Shown here piece after piece: positions 1 to 14,600 of a stretch of DNA of 64,000 bases. How positions within the stretch are numbered: position 1 is the stretch's first letter; every line of letters begins with the position of its first letter. Both the position numbers and the translations under genes were made by a program. The notes below the pieces were generated by a model. The model was given only the letters and a program-made list of their open reading frames with translations. It made no database searches and was not told the DNA's origin. Source of the stretch: Auanema rhodensis (Eukaryota > Nematoda > Chromadorea > Rhabditida > Rhabditidae); the NCBI GenBank assembly GCA_964057225.1, contig CAXKVF010000088.1, positions 124,001-188,000 on the forward strand, in the 5' to 3' direction.

Positions 1-880
1 TGGGGAATCTAATTTTGAAAACCGCATCTCTTTATCTTTCACGTGAAGCGAGTTACATACCAAGAGCACATTACGTGTACATTTAATTAGCATAAATTAA
101 AGTTCACGTAAAATTCAAAGTCATGGTTACCATGCACCAATATCAATAAAAATTTGTTTTTAGACTAATATGGACATGGGGAATCTAATTTTGAAAACCG
201 CATCTCTTTATCTTTCACGTGAAGCGAGTTACATACCAAGTGCACATCACGTGTACATTTAATTAGCATAAATTAAAGTTCACGTAAATTTCAAAGTCAT
301 GGTTACCATGCACCAATATCAATAAAAATTTGTTTTTAGACTAATATGGACATGGGGAATCTAATTTTGAAAACCGCATCTCTTTATCTTTCACGTGAAG
401 CGAGTTACATACCAAGTGCACATCACGTGTACATTTAATTAGCATAAATTAAAGTTCACGTAAATTTCAAAGTCATGGTTACCATGAACCAATATCAATA
501 CAAATTTGTTTTTAGACTAATATGGACATGGGGAATCTAATTTTGAAAACCGCATCTCTTTATCTTTCACGTGAAGCGAGTTACATACCAAGTGCACATC
601 ACGTGTACATTTAATTAGCATAAATTAAAGTTCACGTAAATTTCAAAGTCATGGTTACCATGAAGCAATATCAATAAAAATTTGTTTTTAGACTAATATG
701 GACATGGGGAATCTAATTTTGAAAACCGCATCTCTTTATCTTTCACGTGAAGCGAGTTACATACCAAGTGCACATCACGTGTACATTTAATTAGCATAAA
801 TTAAAGTTCACGTAAATTTCAAAGTCATGGTTACCATGAACCAATATCAATAAAAATTTGTTTTTAGACTAATATGGACA
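1..880. repeat. Satellite block, left copy of a 22-monomer-spaced duplication
   Basis: These five monomers match 3873-4752 in order and in private variants. The first monomer of each block has the rare AAGAGCACATTACG in place of AAGTGCACATCACG, together with TAAAATTC. The third has AATACAAATT, and the fourth has ATGAAGCAA. The offset is 3872 bp, exactly 22 monomers. The match breaks down in the sixth monomer (AACC here, CACC in the other copy). This marks a duplication or unequal exchange inside the array. Confidence 0.8.
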
Positions 881-3872
881 TGGGGAATCTAATTTTGAAA
901 ACCGCATCTCTTTATCTTTCACGTGAAGCGAGTTACATACCAAGTGCACATCACGTGTACATTTAATTAGCATAAATTAAAGTTCACGTAAAATTCAAAG
1001 TCATGGTTACCATGAACCAATATCAATAAAAATTTGTTTTTAGACTAATATGGACATGGGGAATCTAATTTTGAAAACCGCATCTCTTTATCTTTCACGT
1101 GAAGCGAGTTACATACCAAGTGCACATCACGTGTACATTTAATTAGCATAAATTAAAGTTCACGTAAATTTCAAAGTCATGGTTACCATGCACCAATATC
1201 AATAAAAATTTGTTTTTAGACTAATATGGACATGGGGAATCTAATTTTGAAAACCGCATCTCTTTATCTTTCACGTGAAGCGAGTTACATACCAAGTGCA
1301 CATCACGTGTACATTTAATTAGCATAAATTAAAGTTCACGTAAAATTCAAAGTCATGGTTACCATGCACCAATATCAATAAAAATTTGTTTTTAGACTAA
1401 TATGGACATGGGGAATCTAATTTGGAAAACCGCATCTCTTTATCTTTCACGTGAAGCGAGTTACATACCAAGTGCACATCACGTGTACATTTAATCAGCA
1501 TAAATTAAAGTTCACGTAAATTTCAAAGTCATGGTTACCATGCACCAATATCAATAAAAATTTGTTTTTAGACTAATATGGACATGGGGAATCTAATTTT
1601 GAAAACCGCATCTCTTTATCTTTCACGTGAAGGGAGTTACATACCAAGTGCACATCACGTGTACATTTAATTAGCATAAATTAAAGTTCACGTAAATTTC
1701 AAAGTCATGGTTACCATGAAGCAATATCAATAAAAATTTGTTTTTAGACTAATATGGACATGGGGAATCTAATTTTGAAAACCGCATCTCTTTATCTTTC
1801 ACGTGAAGGGAGTTACATACCAAGTGCACATCACGTGTACATTTAATTAGCATAAATTAAAGTTCACGTAAATTTCAAAGTCATGGTTACCATGAACCAA
1901 TATCAATAAAAATTTGTTTTTAGACTAATATGGACATGGGGAATCTAATTTTGAAAACCGCATCTCTTTATCTTTCACGTGAAGCGAGTTACATACCAAG
2001 TGCACATCACGTGTACATTTAATTAGCATAAATTAAAGTTCACGTAAATTTCAAAGTCATGGTTACCATGCACCAATATCAATAAAAATTTGTTTTTAGA
2101 CTAATATGGACATGGGGAATCTAATTTTGAAAACCGCATCTCTTTATCTTTCACGTGAAGCGAGTTACATACCAAGTGCACATCACGTGTACAATTAATT
2201 AGCATAAATTAAAGTTCACGTAAATTTCAAAGTCATGGTTACCATGAACCAATATCAATAAAAATTTGTTTTTAGACTAATATGGACATGGGGAATCTAA
2301 TTTTGAAAACCGCATCTCTTTATCTTTCACGTGAAGCGAGTTACATACCAAGTGCACATTACGTGTACATTTAATTAGCATAAATTAAAGTTCACGTAAA
2401 TTTCAAAGTCATGGTTACCATGAACCAATATCAATACAAATTTGTTTTTAGACTAATATGGACATGGGGAATCTAATTTTGAAAACCGCATCTCTTTATC
2501 TTTCACGTGAAGCGAGTTACATACCAAGTGCACATTACGTGTACATTTAATTAGCATAAATTAAAGTTCACGTAAAATTCAAAGTCATGGTTACCATGCA
2601 CCAATATCAATAAAAATTTGTTTTTAGACTAATATGGACATGGGGAATCTAATTTTGAAAACCGCATCTCTTTATCTTTCACGTGAAGCGAGTTACATAC
2701 CAAGTGCACATCACGTGTACATTTAATTAGCATAAATTAAAGTTCACGTAAATTTCAAAGTCATGGTTACCATGCACCAATATCAATAAAAATTTGTTTT
2801 TAGACTAATATGGACATGGGGAATCTAATTTTGAAAACCGCATCTCTTTATCTTTCACGTGAAGGGAGTTACATACCAAGTGCACATCACGTGTACATTT
2901 AATTAGCATAAATTAAAGTTCACGTAAATTTCAAAGTCATGGTTACCATGAAGCAATATCAATAAAAATTTGTTTTTAGACTAATATGGACATGGGGAAT
3001 CTAATTTTGAAAACCGCATCTCTTTATCTTTCACGTGAAGGGAGTTACATACCAAGTGCACATCACGTGTACATTTAATTAGCATAAATTAAAGTTCACG
3101 TAAATTTCAAAGTCATGGTTACCATGAACCAATATCAATAAAAATTTGTTTTTAGACTAATATGGACATGGGGAATCTAATTTTGAAAACCGCATCTCTT
3201 TATCTTTCACGTGAAGCGAGTTACATACCAAGTGCACATCACGTGTACATTTAATTAGCATAAATTAAAGTTCACGTAAATTTCAAAGTCATGGTTACCA
3301 TGCACCAATATCAATAAAAATTTGTTTTTAGACTAATATGGACATGGGGAATCTAATTTTGAAAACCGCATCTCTTTATCTTTCACGTGAAGCGAGTTAC
3401 ATACCAAGTGCACATTACGTGTACATTTAATTAGCATAAATTAAAGTTCACGTAAAATTCAAAGTCATGGTTACCATGCACCAATATCAATAAAAATTTG
3501 TTTTTAGACTAATATGGACATGGGGAATCTAATTTTGAAAACCGCATCTCTTTATCTTTCACGTGAAGCGAGTTACATACCAAGTGCACATCACGTGTAC
3601 ATTTAATTAGCATAAATTAAAGTTCACGTAAATTTCAAAGTCATGGTTACCATGAACCAATATCAATAAAAATTTGTTTTTAGACTAATATGGACATGGG
3701 GAATCTAATTTTGAAAACCGCATCTCTTTATCTTTCACGTGAAGCGAGTTACATACCAAGTGCACATCACGTGTACATTTAATTAGCATAAATTAAAGTT
3801 CACGTAAATTTCAAAGTCATGGTTACCATGAACCAATATCAATACAAATTTGTTTTTAGACTAATATGGACA

Positions 3873-4752
3873 TGGGGAATCTAATTTTGAAAACCGCATC
3901 TCTTTATCTTTCACGTGAAGCGAGTTACATACCAAGAGCACATTACGTGTACATTTAATTAGCATAAATTAAAGTTCACGTAAAATTCAAAGTCATGGTT
4001 ACCATGCACCAATATCAATAAAAATTTGTTTTTAGACTAATATGGACATGGGGAATCTAATTTTGAAAACCGCATCTCTTTATCTTTCACGTGAAGCGAG
4101 TTACATACCAAGTGCACATCACGTGTACATTTAATTAGCATAAATTAAAGTTCACGTAAATTTCAAAGTCATGGTTACCATGCACCAATATCAATAAAAA
4201 TTTGTTTTTAGACTAATATGGACATGGGGAATCTAATTTTGAAAACCGCATCTCTTTATCTTTCACGTGAAGCGAGTTACATACCAAGTGCACATCACGT
4301 GTACATTTAATTAGCATAAATTAAAGTTCACGTAAATTTCAAAGTCATGGTTACCATGAACCAATATCAATACAAATTTGTTTTTAGACTAATATGGACA
4401 TGGGGAATCTAATTTTGAAAACCGCATCTCTTTATCTTTCACGTGAAGCGAGTTACATACCAAGTGCACATCACGTGTACATTTAATTAGCATAAATTAA
4501 AGTTCACGTAAATTTCAAAGTCATGGTTACCATGAAGCAATATCAATAAAAATTTGTTTTTAGACTAATATGGACATGGGGAATCTAATTTTGAAAACCG
4601 CATCTCTTTATCTTTCACGTGAAGCGAGTTACATACCAAGTGCACATCACGTGTACATTTAATTAGCATAAATTAAAGTTCACGTAAATTTCAAAGTCAT
4701 GGTTACCATGAACCAATATCAATAAAAATTTGTTTTTAGACTAATATGGACA
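3873..4752. repeat. Satellite block, right copy of the 22-monomer-spaced duplication
   Basis: Five monomers repeat the variant order of 1-880, including the AAGAGCACATTACG variant that I saw only in these two places. See the entry for 1-880. Confidence 0.8.
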
Positions 4753-6869
4753 TGGGGAATCTAATTTTGAAAACCGCATCTCTTTATCTTTCACGTGAAG
4801 CGAGTTACATACCAAGTGCACATCACGTGTACATTTAATTAGCATAAATTAAAGTTCACGTAAAATTCAAAGTCATGGTTACCATGCACCAATATCAATA
4901 AAAATTTGTTTTTAGACTAATATGGACATGGGGAATCTAATTTTGAAAACCGCATCTCTTTATCTTTTACGTGAAGCGAGTTACATACCAAGTGCACATC
5001 ACGTGTACATTTAATTAGCATAAATTAAAGTTCACGTAAATTTCAAAGTCATGGTTACCATGAACCAATATCAATAAAAATTTGTTTTTAGACTAATATG
5101 GACATGGGGAATCTAATTTTGAAAACCGCATCTCTTTATCTTTCACGTGAAGCGAGTTACATACCAAGTGCACATCACGTGTACATTTAATCAGCATAAA
5201 TTAAAGTTCACGTAAATTTCAAAGTCATGGTTACCATGCACCAATATCAATAAAAATTTGTTTTTAGACTAATATGGACATGGGGAATCTAATTTTGAAA
5301 ACCGCATCTCTTTATCTTTCACGTGAAGCGAGTTACATACCAAGTGCACATCACGTGTACATTTAATCAGCATAAATTAAAGTTCACGTAAATTTCAAAG
5401 TCATGGTTACCATGCACCAATATCAATAAAAATTTGTTTTTAGACTAATATGGACATGGGGAATCTAATTTTGAAAACCGCATCTCTTTATCTTTCACGT
5501 GAAGCGAGTTACATACCAAGTGCACATCACGTGTACATTTAATTAGCATAAATTAAAGTTCACGTAAATTTCAAAGTCATGGTTACCATGAACCAATATC
5601 AATAAAAATTTGTTTTTAGACTAATATGGACATGGGGAATCTAATTTTGAAAACCGCATCTCTTCATCTTTCACGTGAAGCGAGTTACATACCAAGTGCA
5701 CATCACGTGTACATTTAATTAGCATAAATTAAAGTTCACGTAAATTTCAAAGTCATGGTTACCATGCACCAATATCAATAAAAATTTGTTTTTAGACTAA
5801 TATGGACATGGGGGATCTAATTTTGAAAACCGCATCTCTTTATCTTTCACGTGAAGCGAGTTACATACCAAGTGCACATCACGTGTACATTTAATTAGCA
5901 TAAATTAAAGTTCACGTAAATTTCAAAGTCATGGTTACCATGAACCAATATCAATAAAAATTTGTTTTTAGACTAATATGGACATGGGGAATCTAATTTT
6001 GAAAACCGCATCTCTTTATCTTTCACGTGAAGCGAGTTACATACCAAGTGCACATCACGTGTACATTTAATTAGCATAAATTAAAGTTCACGTAAATTTC
6101 AAAGTCATGGTTACCATGCACCAATATCAATAAAAATTTGTTTTTAGACTAATATGGACATGGGGAATCTAATTTTGAAAACCGCATCTCTTTATCTTTT
6201 ACGTGAAGCGAGTTACATACCAAGTGCACATCACGTGTACATTTAATTAGCATAAATTAAAGTTCACGTAAATTTCAAAGTCATGGTTACCATGAACCAA
6301 TATCAATAAAAATTTGTTTTTAGACTAATATGGACATGGGGAATCTAATTTTGAAAACCGCATCTCTTTATCTTTCACGTGAAGCGAGTTACATACCAAG
6401 TGCACATCACGTGTACATTTAATCAGCATAAATTAAAGTTCACGTAAATTTCAAAGTCATGGTTACCATGCACCAATATCAATAAAAATTTGTTTTTAGA
6501 CTAATATGGACATGGGGAATCTAATTTTGAAAACCGCATCTCTTTATCTTTCACGTGAAGCGAGTTACATACCAAGTGCACATCACGTGTACATTTAATC
6601 AGCATAAATTAAAGTTCACGTAAATTTCAAAGTCATGGTTACCATGCACCAATATCAATAAAAATTTGTTTTTAGACTAATATGGACATGGGGAATCTAA
6701 TTTTGAAAACCGCATCTCTTTATCTTTCACGTGAAGCGAGTTACATACCAAGTGCACATCACGTGTACATTTAATTAGCATAAATTAAAGTTCACGTAAA
6801 TTTCAAAGTCATGGTTACCATGAACCAATATCAATAAAAATTTGTTTTTAGACTAATATGGACATGGGG

Positions 6870-9800
6870 AATCTAATTTGAAAACCGCATCTCTTTATCT
6901 TTCACGTGAAGCGAGTTACATACCAAGTGCACATCACGTGTACATTTAATTAGCATAAATTAAAGTTCACGTAAATTTCAAAGTCATGGTTACCATGCAC
7001 CAATATCAATAAAAATTTGTTTTTAGACTAATATGGACATGGGGGATCTAATTTTGAAAACCGCATCTCTTTATCTTTCACGTGAAGCGAGTTACATACC
7101 AAGTGCACATCACGTGTACATTTAATAGCATAAATTAAAGTTCACGTAAATTTCAAAGTCATGGTTAACCATGAACCAATATCAATAAAAATTTGTTTTT
7201 AGACTAATATGGACATGGGGAATCTAATTTTGAAAACCGCATCTCTTTATCTTTCACGTGAAGCGAGTTACATACCAAGTGCACATCACGTGTACATTTA
7301 ATTAGCATAAATTAAAGTTCACGTAAATTTCAAAGTCATGGTTACCATGCACCAATATCAATAAAAATTTGTTTTTAGACTAATATGGACATGGGGAATC
7401 TAATTTTGAAAACCGCATCTCTTTATCTTTCACGTGAAGCGAGTTACATACCAAGTGCACATCACGTGTACATTTAATTAGCATAAATTAAAGTTCACGT
7501 AAATTTCAAAGTCATGGTTACCATGCACCAATATCAATAAAAATTTGTTTTTAGACTAATATGGACATGGGGAATCTATTTTGAAAACCCGCATCTCTTT
7601 ATCTTTCACGTGAAGCGAGTTACATACCAAGTGCACATCACGTGTACATTTAATTAGCATAAATTAAAGTTCACGTAAATTTCAAAGTCATGGTTACCAT
7701 GCACCAATATCAATAAAAATTTGTTTTTAGACTAATATGGACATGGGGATCTAATTTGAAAACCGCATCTCTTTATCTTTCACGTGAAGCGAGTTACATA
7801 CCAAGTGCACATCACGTGTACATTTAATTAGCATAAATTAAAGTTCACGTAAATTTCAAAGTCATGGTTACCATGAACCAATATCAATAAAAATTTGTTT
7901 TTAGACTAATATGGACATGGGGAATCTAATTTTGAAAACCGCATCTCTTTATCTTTCACGTGAAGCGAGTTACATACCAAGTGCACATCACGTGTACATT
8001 TAATTAGCATAAATTAAAGTTCACGTAAATTTCAAAGTCATGGTTACCATGCACCAATATCAATAAAAATTTGTTTTTAGACTAATATGGACATGGGGAA
8101 TCTAATTTTGAAAACCGCATCTCTTTATCTTTCACGTGAAGCGAGTTACATACCAAGTGCACATCACGTGTACATTTAATTAGCATAAATTAAAGTTCAC
8201 GTAAATTTCAAAGTCATGGTTACCATGCACCAATATCAATAAAAATTTGTTTTTAGACTAATATGGACATGGGGAATCTAATTTTGAAAACCGCATCTCT
8301 TTATCTTTCACGTGAAGCGAGTTACATACCAAGTGCACATCACGTGTACATTTAATTAGCATAAATTAAAGTTCACGTAAATTTCAAAGTCATGGTTACC
8401 ATGCACCAATATCAATAAAAATTTGTTTTTAGACTAATATGGACATGGGGAATCTAATTTTGAAAACCGCATCTCTTTATCTTTCACGTGAAGCGAGTTA
8501 CATACCAAGTGCACATCACGTGTACATTTAATTAGCATAAATTAAAGTTCACGTAAATTTCAAAGTCATGGTTACCATGAACCAATATCAATAAAAATTT
8601 GTTTTTAGACTAATATGGACATGGGGAATCTAATTTTGAAAACCGCATCTCTTTATCTTTCACGTGAAGCGAGTTACATACCAAGTGCACATCACGTGTA
8701 CATTTAATTAGCATAAATTAAAGTTCACGTAAATTTCAAAGTCATGGTTACCATGCACCAATATCAATAAAAATTTGTTTTTAGACTAATATGGACATGG
8801 GGAATCTAATTTTGAAAACCGCATCTCTTTATCTTTCACGTGAAGCGAGTTACATACCAAGTGCACATCACGTGTACATTTAATTAGCATAAATTAAAGT
8901 TCACGTAAATTTCAAAGTCATGGTTACCATGCACCAATATCAATAAAAATTTGTTTTTAGACTAATATGGACATGGGGAATCTAATTTTGAAAACCGCAT
9001 CTCTTTATCTTTCACGTGAAGCGAGTTACATACCAAGTGCACATCACGTGTACATTTAATTAGCATAAATTAAAGTTCACGTAAATTTCAAAGTCATGGT
9101 TACCATGAACCAATATCAATACAAATTTGTTTTTAGACTAATATGGACATGGGGAATCTAATTTTGAAAACCGCATCTCTTTATCTTTCACGTGAAGCGA
9201 GTTACATACCAAGTGCACATCACGTGTACATTTAATTAGCATAAATTAAAGTTCACGTAAATTTCAAAGTCATGGTTACCATGAACCAATATCAATAAAA
9301 ATTTGTTTTTAGACTAATATGGACATGGGGAATCTAATTTTGAAAACCGCATCTCTTTATCTTTCACGTGAAGCGAGTTACATACCAAGTGCACATCACG
9401 TGTACATTTAATTAGCATAAATTAAAGTTCACGTAAATTTCAAAGTCATGGTTACCATGAACCAATATCAATAAAAATTTGTTTTTAGACTAATATGGAC
9501 ATGGGGAATCTAATTTTGAAAACCGCATCTCTTTATCTTTCACGTGAAGCGAGTTACATACCAAGTGCACATCACGTGTACATTTAATTAGCATAAATTA
9601 AAGTTCACGTAAATTTCAAAGTCATGGTTACCATGCACCAATATCAATAAAAATTTGTTTTTAGACTAATATGGACATGGGGGATCTAATTTTGAAAACC
9701 GCATCTCTTTATCTTTCACGTGAAGCGAGTTACATACCAAGTGCACATCACGTGTACATTTAATTAGCATAAATTAAAGTTCACGTAAATTTCAAAGTCA

Positions 9801-11690
9801 TGGTTACCATGAACCAATATCAATAAAAATTTGTTTTTAGACTAATATGGACATGGGGAATCTAATTTTGAAAACCGCATCTCTTTATCTTTCACGTGAA
9901 GCGAGTTACATACCAAGTGCACATCACGTGTACATTTAATTAGCATAAATTAAAGTTCACGTAAATTTCAAAGTCATGGTTACCATGCACCAATATCAAT
10001 AAAAATTTGTTTTTAGACTAATATGGACATGGGGAATCTAATTTTGAAAACCGCATCTCTTTATCTTTCACGTGAAGCGAGTTACATACCAAGTGCACAT
10101 CACGTGTACATTTAATTAGCAATAAATTAAAGTTCACGTAAATTTCAAAGTCATGGTTACCATGCACCAATATCAATAAAAATTTGTTTTTAGACTAATA
10201 TGGACATGGGGAATCTAATTTGAAAACCGCATCTCTTTATCTTTCACGTGAAGCGAGTTACATACCAAGTGCACATCACGTGTACATTTAATTAGCATAA
10301 ATTAAAGTTCACGTAAATTTCAAAGTCATGGTTACCATGCACCAATATCAATAAAAATTTGTTTTTAGACTAATATGGACATGGGGGATCTAATTTTGAA
10401 AACCGCATCTCTTTATCTTTCACGTGAAGCGAGTTACATACCAAGTGCACATCACGTGTACATTTAATTAGCATAAATTAAAGTTCACGTAAATTTCAAA
10501 GTCATGGTTACCATGAACCAATATCAATAAAAATTTGTTTTTAGACTAATATGGACATGGGGAATCTAATTTTGAAAACCGCATCTCTTATCTTTCACGT
10601 GAAGCGAGTTACATACCAAGTGCACATCACGTGTACATTTAATTAGCATAAATTAAAGTTCACGTAAATTTCAAAGTCATGGTTACCATGCACCAATATC
10701 AATAAAAATTTGTTTTTAGACTAATATGGACATGGGGAATCTAATTTTGAAAACCGCATCTCTTTATCTTTCACGTGAAGCGAGTTACATACCAAGTGCA
10801 CATCACGTGTACATTTAATTAGCATAAATTAAAGTTCACGTAAATTTCAAAGTCATGGTTACCATGCACCAATATCAATAAAATTTGTTTTTAGACTAAT
10901 ATGGACATGGGGAATCTAATTTTGAAAACCGCATCTCTTTATCTTTCACGTGAAGCGAGTTACATACCAAGTGCACATCACGTGTACATTTAATTAGCAT
11001 AAATTAAAGTTCACGTAAATTTCAAAGTCATGGTTACCATGCACCAATATCAATAAAAATTTGTTTTTAGACTAATATGGACATGGGGAATCTAATTTTG
11101 AAAACCGCATCTCTTTATCTTTCACGTGAAGCGAGTTACATACCAAGTGCACATCACGTGTACATTTAATTAGCATAAATTAAAGTTCACGTAAATTTCA
11201 AAGTCATGGTTACCATGAACCAATATCAATAAAATTTGTTTTTAGACTAATATGGACATGGGGAATCTAATTTTGAAAACCGCATCTCTTTATCTTTCAC
11301 GTGAAGCGAGTTACATACCAAGTGCACATCACGTGTACATTTAATTAGCATAAATTAAAGTTCACGTAAATTTCAAAGTCATGGTTACCATGCACCAATA
11401 TCAATAAAAATTTGTTTTTAGACTAATATGGACATGGGGAATCTAATTTTGAAAACCGCATCTCTTTATCTTTCACGTGAAGCGAGTTACATACCAAGTG
11501 CACATCACGTGTACATTTAATTAGCATAAATTAAAGTTCACGTAAATTTCAAAGTCATGGTTACCATGCACCAATATCAATAAAAATTTGTTTTTAGACT
11601 AATATGGACATGGGGAATCTAATTTTGAAACCGCATCTCTTTATCTTTCACGTGAAGCGAGTTACATACCAAGTGCACATCACGTGGTAC
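6870..11690. other. Satellite sub-region with clustered single-base indels
   Basis: Fourteen one-base insertions or deletions relative to the 176-bp monomer lie here. Deletions are near 6876, 7126, 7577, 7748, 7755, 10219, 10588, 10882, 11232 and 11628. Insertions are near 7167, 7589, 10121 and 11687. The net is minus 6, which accounts exactly for the phase drift of the whole of array 1. Monomers on either side keep a strict 176-bp period. Many events change the length of short homopolymer runs. This resembles residual consensus error in a poorly polished stretch, although true local decay cannot be excluded. Confidence 0.8.
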
Positions 11691-14600
11691 ATTTAATTAG
11701 CATAAATTAAAGTTCACGTAAATTTCAAAGTCATGGTTACCATGAACCAATATCAATACAAATTTGTTTTTAGACTAATATGGACATGGGGAATCTAATT
11801 TTGAAAACCGCATCTCTTTATCTTTCACGTGAAGCGAGTTACATACCAAGTGCACATCACGTGTACATTTAATTAGCATAAATTAAAGTTCACGTAAATT
11901 TCAAAGTCATGGTTACCATGCACCAATATCAATAAAAATTTGTTTTTAGACTAATATGGACATGGGGAATCTAATTTTGAAAACCGCATCTCTTTATCTT
12001 TCACGTGAAGCGAGTTACATACCAAGTGCACATCACGTGTACATTTAATTAGCATAAATTAAAGTTCACGTAAATTTCAAAGTCATGGTTACCATGAACC
12101 AATATCAATAAAAATTTGTTTTTAGACTAATATGGACATGGGGAATCTAATTTTGAAAACCGCATCTCTTTATCTTTCACGTGAAGCGAGTTACATACCA
12201 AGTGCACATCACGTGTACATTTAATTAGCATAAATTAAAGTTCACGTAAAATTCAAAGTCATGGTTACCATGCACCAATATCAATAAAAATTTGTTTTTA
12301 GACTAATATGGACATGGGGAATCTAATTTTGAAAACCGCATCTCTTTATCTTTTACGTGAAGCGAGTTACATACCAAGTGCACATCACGTGTACATTTAA
12401 TTAGCATAAATTAAAGTTCACGTAAATTTCAAAGTCATGGTTACCATGAACCAATATCAATAAAAATTTGTTTTTAGACTAATATGGACATGGGGAATCT
12501 AATTTTGAAAACCGCATCTCTTTATCTTTCACGTGAAGCGAGTTACATACCAAGTGCACATCACGTGTACATTTAATCAGCATAAATTAAAGTTCACGTA
12601 AATTTCAAAGTCATGGTTACCATGCACCAATATCAATAAAAATTTGTTTTTAGACTAATATGGACATGGGGAATCTAATTTTGAAAACCGCATCTCTTTA
12701 TCTTTCACGTGAAGCGAGTTACATACCAAGTGCACATCACGTGTACATTTAATTAGCATAAATTAAAGTTCACGTAAATTTCAAAGTCATGGTTACCATG
12801 AACCAATATCAATAAAAATTTGTTTTTAGACTAATATGGACATGGGGAATCTAATTTTGAAAACCGCATCTCTTTATCTTTCACGTGAAGCGAGTTACAT
12901 ACCAAGTGCACATCACGTGTACATTTAATTAGCATAAATTAAAGTTCACGTAAATTTCAAAGTCATGGTTACCATGCACCAATATCAATAAAAATTTGTT
13001 TTTAGACTAATATGGACATGGGGAATCTAATTTTGAAAACCGCATCTCTTTATCTTTCACGTGAAGCGAGTTACATACCAAGTGCACATCACGTGTACAT
13101 TTAATTAGCATAAATTAAAGTTCACGTAAATTTCAAAGTCATGGTTACCATGAACCAATATCAATAAAAATTTGTTTTTAGACTAATATGGACATGGGGA
13201 ATCTAATTTTGAAAACCGCATCTCTTTATCTTTCACGTGAAGCGAGTTACATACCAAGTGCACATCACGTGTACATTTAATCAGCATAAATTAAAGTTCA
13301 CGTAAATTTCAAAGTCATGGTTACCATGCACCAATATCAATAAAAATTTGTTTTTAGACTAATATGGACATGGGGAATCTAATTTTGAAAACCGCATCTC
13401 TTTATCTTTCACGTGAAGCGAGTTACATACCAAGTGCACATCACGTGTACATTTAATTAGCATAAATTAAAGTTCACGTAAATTTCAAAGTCATGGTTAC
13501 CATGCACCAATATCAATAAAAATTTGTTTTTAGACTAATATGGACATGGGGAATCTAATTTTGAAAACCGCATCTCTTTATCTTTCACGTGAAGCGAGTT
13601 ACATACCAAGTGCACATCACGTGTACATTTAATTAGCATAAATTAAAGTTCACGTAAATTTCAAAGTCATGGTTACCATGCACCAATATCAATAAAAATT
13701 CGTTTTTAGACTAATATGGACATGGGGAATCTAATTTTGAAAACCGCATCTCTTTATCTTTCACGTGAAGCGAGTTACATACCAAGTGCACATCACGTGT
13801 ACATTTAATTAGCATAAATTAAAGTTCACGTAAATTTCAAAGTCATGGTTACCATGAACCAATATCAATAAAAATTTGTTTTTAGACTAATATGGACATG
13901 GGGAATCTAATTTTGAAAACCGCATCTCTTTATCTTTCACGTGAAGCGAGTTACATACCAAGTGCACATCACGTGTACATTTAATTAGCATAAATTAAAG
14001 TTCACGTAAATTTCAAAGTCATGGTTACCATGAAGCAATATCAATAAAAATTTGTTTTTAGACTAATATGGACATGGGGAATCTAATTTTGAAAACCGCA
14101 TCTCTTTATCTTTCACGTGAAGCGAGTTACATACCAAGTGCACATCACGTGTACATTTAATTAGCATAAATTAAAGTTCACGTAAATTTCAAAGTCATGG
14201 TTACCATGAACCAATATCAATAAAAATTTGTTTTTAGACTAATATGGACATGGGGAATCTAATTTTGAAAACCGCATCTCTTTATCTTTCACGTGAAGCG
14301 AGTTACATACCAAGTGCACATCACGTGTACATTTAATTAGCATAAATTAAAGTTCACGTAAATTTCAAAGTCATGGTTACCATGCACCAATATCAATAAA
14401 AATTTGTTTTTAGACTAATATGGACATGGGGAATCTAATTTTGAAAACCGCATCTCTTTATCTTTCACGTGAAGCGAGTTACATACCAAGTGCACATCAC
14501 GTGTACATTTAATTAGCATAAATTAAAGTTCACGTAAACTTCAAAGTCATGGTTACCATGCACCAATATCAATAAAAATTCGTTTTTAGACTAATATGGA

